This document shows positions 53,640 to 64,000 of a stretch of 64,000 nt of DNA, in pieces. Source of the stretch: Gnetum montanum (taxonomy: Eukaryota; Streptophyta; Gnetopsida; Gnetales; Gnetaceae); assembly GCA_015680685.1 (NCBI GenBank), contig MNCI01004986.1:79084-143083 (forward strand), in the 5' to 3' direction. Below the pieces are notes generated by a model. It was given only the letters and a program-made list of their open reading frames with translations, did not search any database and had not been told where the DNA came from. A program made the position numbers and the translations under genes. Numbering within the stretch: position 1 is the stretch's first letter; each line of letters starts with the position of its first letter.

Positions 53640-56180
53640 ATAAAATCTAAGAAGGTCCAAAATTTACTTCTCTAGAAGTTAAGACACAATTATAAAACTC
53701 TCCTATGTGGCCCATCATCACTTCTAACGGGGAGTGGTACATGCGAGAGACCTATCTCTTCTAGAACAACAAGAAGGTTAATTCAATGGTCAAAATCAAG
53801 GACATTTCTATGTCCTACTTGGTAAAAGAAATTTCAAAGGCCCTTGGGTTACCAAAGATTGGGACCAATGTTGCAAAAATTTCAACATAGGCATATCTTG
53901 GCATCACGATAGAATGGACATAGCTATGCTATGGAGTTGATCATAAGGATTTTGATGCACTCACCATCACAGAATGCACATACTTCAAGATTGTGGCTTT
54001 TTACCAAAATCTAACGATGAGGCCAAGCAAAGTCACAGCCTTCTTCACCCATGCGTGTGCCACTCTAAGCAAAATATTCCTAGTCAACTTTCCATAGCTT
54101 ATCTATCTTGAGATAGAGAAGCAATTCAAGGAAAACAAATATGGAAGAAAGAAACTACCCTTTCCATGTCTCATCAAAAAATTATGCAAGATGGAAGGCA
54201 TAGCATGCTACAAAAACAATTCCATTTGGCATGTTCCAACTACCTCTTTGGCAAAAATGATGAAGGAAAAGGTGCTTGCCAAAGTCATTCAAGAAGAGTA
54301 GCAGCAACCACCACTCACTCATGAAACAACATTAGAGACTTGTGCTACCATTGAGAGCATGCACAAACTCTAAGAGAAACTCTTGCAGTAGCAATAGTAG
54401 TAAGCAGGAATGAGTGATGGTGATCCATCTATGTACAAACTAGCAATGAGTCACCTTAATGAAGTGGCTTGAACCATTAATCAAATGGAAGGTGTGGCAT
54501 CAATTTTTCTAGCTCAAAGAATGTAGATGCTTGCGAGGTTAAATCCAAGAATCCCAAAGGTAATGATGTTCCTCTCGCAACAGCGATAATTCCTAGACAT
54601 CTTTGGGAATGTTGTTACCTTTTTGGTGCATTTGGAGAAGGGTGAGGGGATAACTATCTTAGTGATGCAGCACCATGGGTAGGAGATGGTAGCTAAAGTG
54701 GTTGCTAAAAAGGTGACTAAAGTACTTAATGCACCTATGGCATCTATACCAAATGTTTCTACACTTAGAGATGTGCAAACATTCGTAGGAATCCTCAGCA
54801 ACCAATTGAGTGCAACCTAGCATAACGAACTAATAAATTGATTAGTGGGAACTTAGCAACTAATTTTGGACATCTTTGACCTTCTAGATACCATCATTGC
54901 AACCCAGTTAGAGGTGCTAGAAGTAATGGGCAAGTGCATCATAATGAAGGGGCAACTTGAAACAACTACAACTGAAAACAAATGCTTGGCTATGGAAGTT
55001 GTCAATCTAAGATCCTACCTTGTTAATCCCACATTTCTCAACTAAGCAATCACAAGAGATGAAGCTTTCTAACATCTTTATAAGCATCTCAAAGAGGTTG
55101 AAAACACTAAGGAGATGGTGATCCTTGACCAATCCTTAGCCAATGCATGATGTATAACATCCAAAATGACTTACTTTATACTTATTGTGAGAATGAGATT
55201 CTAACTATTGAAAACCATCGTTGTGGACTATTGAAGCATGGAAGTAGTAAATGTTAGAATTCATCCATCATTGAGAAGATTGGTAGTAAAAAACGGAAAC
55301 TTCTTCATGAAGGAAGTCCATGCCTTACACAAAAATTCTACAATTGGGATTATCACCTAGAAGAATGAGGCTCTAAAGTTCAAAAGAATGAAAAATCACT
55401 ATAGGGACTAAGTGGAATTGTAGAAATAAATTAATGAGAAATAAATCCAATTAATAAAGGGAAATGTCAATGAGACCCTCTAGTAGCTCTAGTAAGGAGG
55501 TGATGGTGGCAACTTATCATTGATGGGCTGAATGCATACAACAAGGCTAAAATTTGTTTGAAAGAAATGCAAATTGAGGAGTTGACTAAGTACATGAAGC
55601 TTGTCAATGTCCACTACGCAAACTTAGTGATGCTAACTATTAGAAGGCCATGGTCAAAGTTGAAAAAGCAAGTGGCCAACTTGTACTTGTTGTACGAGGT
55701 AGAGTTTAAGCACCATAAGAAGACCAAGCATAAGTTTGAAATAGTAAATACAAAACTTGAAGTTCATAGGGCAAAGTTCACTAATCAAAGATCAACTACT
55801 AAGAACCTAGCCAAAAGGATGAATGATTACCATGAGCTACAAAATGCACTCAAAGAGTTCAACATCAAATGCAAATAGTTTGCTACCTAGTTCATGAATG
55901 TGAAGGAGCTATTCCCTACAATGCCCTATCCATGGGGATATTCCCATTCCAACCCACATTGGTGATGTAGTGTGAACTAATAATGATTCCTAGAGTAAGT
56001 AGGAGAAGATAAAGACATTGTTGAATGCCTTTTGTCTTCCACCAAAAGTTGCAGCTGCAGCTAGGCAACCACAATAATCAACTCAACCATTGTGTGTGCC
56101 CAAAGTAGGAGAAGGTCCTTCGTAACCTCAACAACCTTCACTGCTTGGGACTATTTGAACTTCTTCATCATCTTCACATA
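53640..56180 (+). pseudogene. Extra ORF of element E (between integrase and 3' LTR)
   Basis: Second copy of the family-specific ORF. Start not fixed; similarity to the D copy begins near 53680. Readable: KVNSMVKIKDISMSYLVKE with ISKALGLPKIGTN (53776 on), MRPSKVTAFFTHACATLSK, NFPQLIYLEIEKQF and KLPFPCLIKKLCKMEGI (to 54200), IQEE-x-QQPPLTHETTLE, a middle part with Thr/Ala-rich text (54500-55000), coiled-coil-like 55558-55878 (MKEMQIEELTKYMKLVNVHY, KHHKKTKHKFEIVNTKLEV), and a Gln/Pro-rich end near 56100. Frames mostly hold between stops, so the protein was under constraint. Function unknown; no catalytic motif visible. Confidence 0.7.
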
Positions 56181-56374
56181 ATTTGAGGAGTTGTGTGTCA
56201 TTTTCATCCTGGTGTTCAATTTTTTTGTCCTAACCACCAAAACTTTGTAATGATTGTAAATCATACACTTTGGTACTCGATTTTTATTGTGTTTGTTTTA
56301 TGTGTCTGTAGGTAATCAATAATCCCATACCCTCCCAATTTTTGTAAGGAACTCAAGGATGAGTTTTCATTTAA

Positions 56375-56385
56375 TTGTGGGGGTA
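56375..56385 (+). promoter_or_regulatory. Polypurine tract of element E
   Basis: TTGTGGGGGTA immediately before the LTR start TGATAAGTC. Confidence 0.75.
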
Positions 56386-57244
56386 TGATAAGTCAGTCAT
56401 TAGGTTGGGTCAACAAGATGCCATCAACACGACCCTATCAATGTGATCCCATTGATGCAGGGTTTGACCCATTGATGTGTACCCATCAATGGGGCATCCT
56501 ATTTTTGCTTATAAATGTGCACCTACCCACAACATTTATGGCATTCCTTTCATAGTTGTAGTGAAATGCTTGTAGTTTTTCCTCTCATAAGTTAGAATAT
56601 TTTCTGAGTGCCCATAGTAGGAGTCAAAGAGTGTACGAATCTGTATTTGAGCACTATTGTACCTAAGCACTTCAGTGTGGATAGCAATAAAGACGAGCTT
56701 TTTTGATCAACCTTGTAGCACGTGGACTAGATTAATTGTTTTCTTATGCATTTAATATTCATGAAATTTACTTTAATGTAGTAAAAAATTAATATCTATT
56801 TACTAGCAACACATAAGTCTGATGACTTCAAGCATATGTGTAACGCTTGGTAATCCCAGTAATGCTTAATGTTTGATAACCCAATAGTGTTATAACATGT
56901 TCAAGATGTGTACGGTAAGTGGGAACATATGCTTGTGTTAGGATTAGTTAACTAATAACTAGTTATTAGATTAGTTAAACATTAATTCACTTTATTCTTC
57001 ATTCTTATTCTTAGGTGACTTAAACCATAAAAGATAAAAATGATAAAAATCATATGCCTCAATTACACTTAACCATACCCTTGCATTTTACAAGTGGAAC
57101 TATGAAGACAATGATTGCAATAATTAGTTTCACCTCCTAAAATTAGTATACTTAGAAACCTAAAGTCTCTGGAATTTGACCAAATCACTAAGTAAACAAT
57201 AGTGATTCATATGGTTGGATGTAGGGTATACTCACTGCTCATCA
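56386..57244 (+). repeat. 3' LTR of element E
   Basis: 859 bp, from TGATAAGTCAGTC to CACTGCTCATCA. TATA box TATAAAT at 56510-56516; AATAAAG signal near 56686 in the GACGAGC block; U3 with repeated (C)CATTGATG/ATCAATG motifs, a variant of the D/G type. Confidence 0.88.
56510..56516 (+). promoter_or_regulatory. TATA box of element E 3' LTR
   Basis: TATAAAT at the conserved position, about 175 bases before the AATAAAG signal. Confidence 0.65.
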
Positions 57245-57435
57245 CCTTGTGTGCAATAATTGATTTGAATGTAGTGAAATATTCTTGGAAACAAAAACTA
57301 GTGGGCATGAACTACCATGAAATGATGGTCAATAAATGAAACATTGGCTAATGGAATTGTATTTATGAATAGAACAAGATTTCACTTTTATCATAGTTCA
57401 TAACTTTTCTTGGAATAAGACTCTATTCTTCCATG
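57245..57435. repeat. Dispersed repeat shared with 18074-18290
   Basis: Begins two bases after the LTR end of E (CTTGTGTGCAATAATTG) and is collinear with 18074-18290. Unassigned. Confidence 0.7.
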
Positions 57436-58196
57436 CAACAAAGGGCCTCGAGTTACTACAAGATGTGTTGTTATGTTCATTATCTCTCTATTGCTCTTTT
57501 TGCTACTCTATTGGAATTAAGCTAACTAACTAGGACTATCCTTAATATGTCTTCTGATAACCCCCTACTCTCTAACATTTTACAGAGATAATTCATTGGT
57601 AAAGAATTTGTGACTTCAAGTCTTCAAAGGACAGAGAATAATTTTTCCAACTTGTAAGCATCTACCAAACTAATCATGGAAATCATTTATTTCATTAATA
57701 ATGAGCATTCTCCTTCTTAAAAAAAACTACAACCAACTATGCTTTTCTTATGCATACCTGGGAATCATGGCTTATAATTTGTGTTATAAGATGGAGAAAG
57801 GAATAAAGAAAAGAAAATACTAGCATGAACCTACAATAGTGAAAGTCGATGAGACAAGAGTAAGGAAAAAATATGAAAAGGGCCTAATTGTTGGAAAGTG
57901 AGGAAGAAGGAGCAACCTTCTTCTTATTGTTGAATTTGAACTTGGACTTCGATCTAGGTCTTGTAGGAATATGACTTAAAAATTATCTAGCTAGGAAGTT
58001 TATTTTGTTGTTTTCCTAGTTTAAGGCCTAAGAATTTCACTAGGTACAACCATAAACTAAGTTAACAACAAAGGATATTTTTTTAAAAAATGGATTTTTT
58101 TAATTAAATCAGGAAAGAAAGGAAAGAACAAAAAATTGAAACTAAAGACAAGATAATATCAGAATAGAGCTAGTTTAGGGATATCGTGATGGTGGT
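57436..58196. other. AT-rich DNA and leader-like sequence next to a C-type LTR
   Basis: No gene recognised. The last 400 bases (T-rich on minus) resemble the leader found beside the C-element primer site, so this is probably 5' leader of a second C-type element on minus; its gag is not seen. Confidence 0.45.
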
Positions 58197-58213
58197 TCTT
58201 CTTCTACCACTAG
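58197..58213 (-). promoter_or_regulatory. Primer-site-like sequence of C-type LTR
   Basis: Minus strand TAGTGGTAGAAGAAGAA is a decayed match to TGGCGCTAGAAGAAGGG beside the LTR of element C. Confidence 0.5.
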
Positions 58214-58806
58214 AGAAGGTTTTGATGCAAAAATTTAGGCCACAAGGAAACTGAACGCACAACACCCAAAAGTGCATAATTCTATAAGGCTATTGCCTAG
58301 GGCATCTTGCACATGGGCATGACTAGCCTAGGAATAGTCTTGGTGGAAGAGGAGTGCAACAAATAATTTTAACAGAACATAAAATTTAAAAATGTAAAAG
58401 TAGAAAAGAGCAAAAATATTGAAGATGAAATGCATTAAGCTAAAACAATAATAGTTAATGTTACATTACATAAACATGAACATGGGAAAAATATCAAAAG
58501 GGAAAGGAAGGGACATAGTAGGTCAATCTGCAATCCATTTACTTTTGAAAGGTTGATTCATGAACAATAAAAAGCATCCAATAGCAAGCAACTACTAGCA
58601 GCAACAACTAGAATCATCCAAGAAACAATCGATTGTGGGTACAACACTAGCCAGTGAGTTGCATGTAGTAGCAGTACTAATATTGAAATGGAGAAGGGGT
58701 ATAGGATGAGGAGATGGTGGGATGGAACAAGAGAAGGGAAGGGAGAAGATAAAGAAGAAGCCTTCTTCTCATGGCTTGCTAATGCTCTCCTGTGTGTCCA
58801 AGAAAG

Positions 58807-58815
58807 CCTTTTATA
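58807..58815 (-). promoter_or_regulatory. TATA box, first copy, in duplicated C-type LTR
   Basis: TATAAAAGG on the minus strand, a canonical plant TATA box, inside the duplicated block. Confidence 0.6.
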
Positions 58816-59461
58816 AGGCTTTCTCCTTCTTTTGTTGCTTCTCTTCCTTTTTCAAGAGGAAGTGGAAATGGCCATGTGTCTACCCACTTGGCTATCATGC
58901 ATGATAACCTTTGCCAAGTGTGATGGAGTGGAGATCATTCAAACTTCATTGGTAATTTGAATCTCCTTATTTATGTCCATGCTTGCCATCTATTCAAGGA
59001 AAAATAAAGAAACTTAGAGTATTTGTAAAATCATATGCTTTAATCAAGAGAAGAAACTATTACTTATTATTTATTTATTTATTGTTCGTATCATTTAAAA
59101 TGTAGAAACATTTAATGATAACTAACAATTTTGCAAACATCTATGGTATTAAAGCCTATTATAACTTTAGCATAATTAGCTCCAATCCATCCAATTTTGA
59201 AAGGTTGATTCATGAATAACAACAAGTGTCCAACAATACGCAACCACTAGCAACAACAACTAGAAGCATTCAAGCAACAACCAATTACAAGTATAACACT
59301 AGGTAGTGAGTTGGATGTAGTAGCAACACTAATATGGAAATTGAAAAGGAGTATAGGATGAGGAGATGGTGGGATGGAATAGAAGAAGGGAAGGGAGAAG
59401 AGAAAGAAGAAGAAGCCTTCTTCTCAGTTCTTGTTGATGCTCTCCTTTGTGCCTAAGAAGG

Positions 59462-59470
59462 CCTTTTATA
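59462..59470 (-). promoter_or_regulatory. TATA box, second copy, in duplicated C-type LTR
   Basis: TATAAAAGG on the minus strand, 655 bases from the first copy. Confidence 0.6.
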
Positions 59471-59989
59471 AGGCTTTCTCCTTCTATTGTTACTTCTCTT
59501 CCCTTTTTAGAAGGAAGAAGAATTGGCCATGTGTCCACCCACTTGGTCATCATGGATGATCTCCTTTGCCAAGTGTGGCAAAGTTGAGATCTTCTAAACT
59601 TCCTTGGTAATTTGAATCTCCTTATTCATTTCCATGCTTGCCACCTATAGAAGAAAAAATAAACTTAAAGTATTCATAAAATCAAAAATTTTAATCATAG
59701 AAAGAAGCTATTACTTATTATTTATTTCTTTTTTATTCTCCTAGTTGGGAAGATGTGGTATGTCCCTATCTTAAAATAGATCTCTTTAGCAGTGGACAGC
59801 CCATTATACTCTTTTTCAATTGTTCCATATGCCCTCTATAATCATAAGTTTCTAGCATATGTGTTGGACCTTTTAGAGATCTGAGTAATATTGGCTTCAA
59901 CATTTGGCAAATTCAATGCTAAGCAAATGGCCTCAACTAAATATGACATTGTTATTTCTTCAATTTTCATAGTAGCATCATCTTATGAA

Positions 59990-61765
59990 TTCTACTAAAA
60001 TTGATGAACTTATTCTAAATGTCATTTACCATTACTAATGTAATTTTCTCTTTCACTATCTTAAGTATTATTGATAAATTTTCATACACAGAGTCCCATA
60101 TTTTTTCTAGCTTTGCTTCAATATCATTTACTAGTTTTTAGATGGGTAGTGTTTTCCACTAACTCACATCTTTTATGGCTTCCTCTTTCCATGTCTCACA
60201 AATTCTCACATCTATTTTCCTGAGAGTAGGATCTTTATTATACTCTTCAGCTAACTCTCTCTTATGTATCTCTCCTTCTTCTTTTACCACTTAGTCTAGC
60301 AACTATTATATTTGATGGGTTATTATTTTGAACAATCTTCCTTGGCCATACACTCCAAGGGTCTTTCTTGTTTTGTTTCTCAAAACATCAATGATATGCC
60401 ACAATTCTTTCCTTTAAGAAAATCTATGGCCTAGGCATCTATGTAATAATGAATAATTTTTACAAATTACTGCATCAATAGAATCATATGTCCCTTACTT
60501 CCATCTTTGGATTTATTTTCTTAAATTTGACACTCTTGAGTATGTTTGATATTTATTGTTAAAGAGCTCTTTCATGGTACTCCATCTTCTAATAGATTTC
60601 AATTCTAAGAATCTGTACCAACTTTTTACTTCCTTTATGAGTGTTATATGAAATAACTTTAATTTCTATTAATCATTTTCTATATTTTGTAGGGTGCATG
60701 CAACATGAAATGCTTGAAGGTGATGTTCTAGATTAGCATTGTATTCCCCTTCAAACTTTGAAATATTATTCATATCAAGTCACTTGATGCAACTATCTCT
60801 TAAGTGTTGGGTTTGTATATACACTACTTATCTAATGTTGATTATTCTTTGAGTGGCCAATAGGGGTTCTTCATAGTCTTTGGGTTGGTAATCTTTCTTG
60901 TAGTAATGACCTCTTGATGCTCATGATGTTCTCTTCTCTCATATCTTTATTTCCTTCTCTATCTTACTTATTATCTTCTTTCTCATCATGATGCCTTCTT
61001 CTATTAGTGTATCTTTCATGACCTCTTCTTATTTGCCTATCATGATCTCTTAATCTTTGTGCTTCCTTGTCAGAATCTATTGACAAGTGTGATGAAAAAG
61101 ATGGGGAACTTGGAGAACAATGCTAGTTTATTCTCATTTTATGATTTCTTGATTTGTCTCATCTAGATCTATGAGAGATCTTAGGCCTTAAATTCCTCCT
61201 AAGTTTGGAGTTTTCCTCATCTCTTCTAGGGATTTCTATAGGGTTTGAATGTAATTTTCATTTCACATGATCTTAAATGCATATAATAGGTGATTGAGAA
61301 CTAGATCTAAGCGAGTGATGAGACTTCTCAACTTTCTATGACATATATTTCTTCTTTGTAAGGAATTATCTATGGTGCTTTTTTTACTTTCCCTTGTTCA
61401 TATCTTACCACCATGATAGCATCTCTTCTTTCTTGATCCTCTATTGATTTATATGACCTTGTCATGTTTTTGGTAACTTGATACCCTTCTTATACATGGC
61501 TAAGACTTGATCTACATAGAGTTTCTTGAAGCATAGATGATGCTGAAAGATCATGTGGCAAGATAATGTTGTCTTATAAGTCCTTTAGTCGAAACTATTC
61601 ATCCTAGTGGAAAATGAACATGCAATCAGGATAATAATGGTCAATATGAGCATATGATATTTTAGTTTACATCAGTCTATTCCAATTTTTTTCATTATAA
61701 TTTTTGTCATTTCTTTTATTAAGGTCAATAGTCTGTAGAGATTTTACTTTATGTGGAGAAGCCAT
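59990..61765 (-). pseudogene. gag: gag of element F
   Basis: Minus strand, ATG at 61765 (MASPHKVKSLQTIDLNK). N-terminal domain recognisable although full of stops (AHIDHYYPDCMFIFH, DNIILPHDLSASSML). Charged linker 60900-61300, Retrotrans_gag core 60540-60790 (the KLFH-x-TLIKEVKSWYR-like block), and the finger-proximal region toward 60000 (TLPIQKLVNDI). The 5'-most gag frame is the most degraded of the set. Continuation into protease is lost before the C-type LTR at 59740. Confidence 0.72.
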
Positions 61766-61887
61766 TTTTTAAGTCTTTTAATGCTTAAGTGTGTGTTTTG
61801 AAATTATTCTGAGTGTGAAAAATAAGCTTTACAATACTTGATACAATGAATTGTGTTAAAATCAACTAACTAGCAAATATTAATACA

Positions 61888-61905
61888 TCCTCAACAATTA
61901 TGTCA
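61888..61905 (-). promoter_or_regulatory. Decayed primer binding site of element F
   Basis: Minus strand TGACATAATTGTTGAGGA, at the position and one-base spacing seen in A and B; about 10 of 18 match the tRNA-Asp complement, most changes being transitions. Confidence 0.5.
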
Positions 61906-61906
61906 A

Positions 61907-62235
61907 TGATAAGTAGCAAAGAATTGCAATACTCACCTATAGAAGTCATAAGTGTTTATGCATAATCAGATTGTAATCTATGGATGGACAATGTAACTAT
62001 ACTAATGAGTTGATAAGTTTGTGATCGTTGCATTCTCACTTTGAGTTAGCAAAATACAAAACATATGGTTTAACTCTTAGTGAGGTATATGATTAGTTGA
62101 TGTTGTTAAGCTCTCTATGTGCAAAGGGTAAATATGATGAAAATATAAAGCTATTATAACCTATTAGTGATAAGTAACTAGTCTTGGCTTATCGTGCATG
62201 TCCTGATTAATGTAATTGTTATTGGGATTACCAAG
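61907..62235 (-). repeat. 5' LTR of element F, truncated by element G
   Basis: Starts TGATAAGTAGCAAAG and follows the U5-R order of other LTRs (GAGGTATATGATTAG, TAGTGATAAGTAACTAG) until GGGATTACCAAG, where the LTR of G begins. Confidence 0.7.
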
Positions 62236-63181
62236 TGATGAGTCATCATTAGTTTGCTGCATTGACAAGGCCTCATCAATACAGTCGACCACGTCGACAA
62301 GGCCTTGTCCATGAGGCCCTATCGATGCATCTCAACCTATGTTGATGATGCCTCAATGACATAGTATCTATCTATTGCCTATAAATGTGTGCCTACCTAC
62401 CACATTTTTGGGGAGTCTAAATTTTAATAGTAGCAAAGCTCTTGCATTTTTTCCATTCGAAAGTAGGAATTTTCTTCCTAAGTGGCTACAACACGAATCA
62501 TTGAGTGTATGAATCTTTATTCGAGCATCATTATACCTAAGCATGACAATGTGTGTAGTAATAAAGATGAGTTTTCTAATAAACCTTGTAGCACTTTGGA
62601 TAGATTAGCTCTTTTATTTATGCATTCAATGTTTTCAATTATTTGTTAATTATTCTCAATTATTTTGCAATTATTTTCCAGCAATTGAGTTAATGAGATT
62701 ATTAAGTTAGATAGATTAAATACATGAGTATTACTACTTCGAGCATAACACGTATTCACGTTGTAATCCTAGCAACATTATCACTTGGTACACCCACTAC
62801 TATAACGTTTGGTCACCCAGTAGTGATTACATGGGTTCAAGACATGTACAAAAAGTGGGTATAGATACTTATGTTATGATTACTTAAATGATTAGTTAAT
62901 TAGTCATTTAGATTAGTTAATTAAACTCCTTTTTATCTATATTTTGAGCACTTAAGATATAAAATACAAAATGATAAAAATCGGATGCCTCAGTTACACT
63001 TAACCATACCAACGTACATCACAACTGTAGTTAGAAGGACAATGATTCACCTTAAGGCTGGATTTACTTTTCTAAAGGGCTAGTGCACTGGAAATGATAA
63101 AGTCTATGGAATTTGACTGAGTTGTGTGTGAATGCTTCATGATTCGTATGGTTGGGCATAGGGGTATCTTTCTACTGATCA
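62236..63181 (+). repeat. 5' LTR of element G
   Basis: 946 bp, from TGATGAGTCATCATTAG to TTCTACTGATCA. TATA box TATAAAT at 62380-62386, AATAAAG near 62560, U3 with GACAAGGCC/CATGAGGCC motifs like element D. Same length class as LTR D (945 bp). Confidence 0.88.
62380..62386 (+). promoter_or_regulatory. TATA box of element G LTR
   Basis: TATAAAT at the conserved U3 position directly after the GAGGCC-type motif region. Confidence 0.65.
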
Positions 63182-63182
63182 T

Positions 63183-63200
63183 TGGCGTCATTGCTAGGGA
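63183..63200 (+). promoter_or_regulatory. Primer binding site of element G (tRNA-Asp type)
   Basis: TGGCGTCATTGCTAGGGA: 14 of 18 positions match the tRNA-Asp complement and the rest are C to T or G to A. One base after the LTR end. Confidence 0.78.
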
Positions 63201-63335
63201 CTTTATTTGTGGAATGTGTGCTATTCAGGTTTAAGAGGATACCACTAATATCGTTGTACAAACCTAAAAGTTAGTATCATTCCCACTATACATAAATTAT
63301 ACAAGCACACTGACAATTTCATTTTGCTTTACAAA

Positions 63336-64000
63336 ATGTTTTCTTCTTCTCGTAAGCATGACGATACTAGACCACCAATCCCACAGGAAGCCAAGGTGAT
63401 ATACACTCATCCAGATGAGTTTATACCAAATTTCACCTTCATCCTACATCAGGATGAACAAATGCAATGGCATGATATGGAGGGTAATGTTATTTTTCCA
63501 CTCGATCGATCTATGCCTAGAATGCTAATTAAAATCCTTAAGAAATTGGGCATTGTAGATCTTCATGAAGAGTATGTTGTGAATGGATATGACACTTGGA
63601 ACTATAGTCCCACTAAAACACAACATAAGTTGGATAAATGTCAGAAGAGACTCCATGAAGCCACAAAGAGGAAACATTACACTAATCCCTTGTTCCTACT
63701 AAATCAAGAGGGCAATGAGGATCCTTCCTTAGAAGGTTCTCAACATGAAAAATCTTCACCCCATACCTAGATATGAACAATATCCCAAGATTTAAGAAGG
63801 GATATAATTCTGATCCATAGAAAAATATATAAGCTTTTTAAGATGCTTATGCCTTATAAAAAATCAACAACAAGTGGTAAAAACTCAAGCTTTTTCCAAG
63901 GACACTCATTAAGAAACTTGAAAGTTGATACCAATCCTTAGCACTGAAATCTATTTGAAGATGGAGTACCATGTTAAAACTATTCAATGATAAATATAAA
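63336..64000 (+). pseudogene. gag: gag of element G, N-terminal part
   Basis: ATG at 63336 (MFSSSRKHDDTRPPIPQE); an upstream in-frame ATG at 63324 is less likely because B starts at the equivalent serine-rich site. Open to 63770: THPDEFIPNFTFILHQDE, MQWHDMEGNVIFPLDRSM, IVDLHEEYVVNGYDTWNY, then LFLLNQEGNEDPSLEG. This is the cleanest copy of the family-specific N-terminal domain. After the stop the sequence jumps straight to the core start (NNIPRFKKGYNSDP), so the His-rich linker present in A, B and E is deleted. Core continues to the window end with stops. Confidence 0.82.

Larger units (their letters stand above)
47360..57244 (+). mobile_element. Element E: Tat/Athila-like Ty3 element with extra ORF, RT deleted
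   Basis: Plus orientation: partial 5' LTR, primer site, gag, protease remnant, RNase H, integrase, short spacer, extra ORF, polypurine tract, 3' LTR. The RT palm is deleted between the protease-RT linker (about 50850) and the start of RNase H (about 50870). No target-site duplication because the 5' LTR is truncated. About 9.9 kb. Confidence 0.85.
58220..59740 (-). repeat. C-type LTR with internal 652-bp duplication
   Basis: Start block and 58270-58345 match the LTR of element C (GGCTATTGCCTAGGGCA, GAATAGTCTTGG). 58531-59090 is repeated at 59183-59735, both copies running from CAATCCAT to TATTACTTATTATTTATT. Each copy has a TATA box. The far LTR end is not identified. Confidence 0.65.
62236..64000 (+). 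mobile_element. Element G: 5' end of a Tat/Athila-like Ty3 element
   Basis: LTR, primer site and start of gag; continues past the window. It is inserted head-to-head into the 5' LTR of element F, so it is younger than F. Confidence 0.8.

Noticed and set aside
1-64000. tRNA, rRNA or intact host genes
   Set aside because: No cloverleaf-like sequence, rRNA block or uninterrupted multi-domain host frame was recognised anywhere; the tRNA-like signals are only primer sites.

Overview
The window is a plant nuclear segment made almost entirely of transposable-element remains. Evidence: Ty3 (gypsy) elements with tRNA-Asp-type primer sites, a Ty1/copia remnant, two kinds of LINE (one with a plant-type DUF4283-like ORF1), and one fragment of a G-type lectin receptor-like kinase, a plant-only architecture. 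Almost every reading frame is broken by stops and the background is AT-rich, so this looks like an old, methylated, repeat-packed region of a large vascular-plant genome (gymnosperm-like in style, but the species cannot be fixed from the sequence). I see no intact host gene, tRNA, rRNA or CRISPR array.

Layout. 1-6967: 3' part of a Ty3 element on + (element 1: gag, protease, RT, integrase, long spacer, LTR). 6968-about 11305: a second type of Ty3 element on - (element C), missing its RT and integrase core. 11306-15782: a GC-rich LINE on -. 16535-17275: lectin-kinase pseudogene fragment. 17276-20980: AT-rich DNA with small duplications. 20980-39192: a LINE reverse transcriptase gene split by element A (21807-38799, minus, target duplication TCAAT), which is itself split in its integrase by element B (25551-32787, minus, target duplication CGTAG). 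39193-41419: an LTR relic and a Ty1/copia fragment. 41420-57244: elements D (minus) and E (plus), both with an extra large ORF between integrase and 3' LTR. 57245-59740: a dispersed repeat and an LTR of the element C family. 59740-64000: gag ends of two head-to-head elements, F (minus) and G (plus).

The A/B/D/E/F/G/1 group is one superfamily of Tat/Athila-like, chromodomain-less Ty3 elements. Shared features: LTRs running from TGATGA to TCATCA, a one-base spacer, a primer site decayed from the tRNA-Asp complement, a conserved novel-looking gag N-terminus, a compact C-x2-C-x3-H-x3-C finger, a pol gene without chromodomain, a long conserved spacer with an A-rich-loop hairpin, optionally an extra coiled-coil ORF, and a GGGGGTATGA-type polypurine tract. 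Members differ in which coding module is deleted (1 lacks RNase H, E lacks RT, B lacks all of RT to integrase) and in the repeat motif filling U3.

Two N-bounded pieces (5846-6029 and 24030-24853) are reverse-complement copies of the adjoining sequence and are most simply contigs placed in the wrong orientation during scaffolding. Features crossing them need care.
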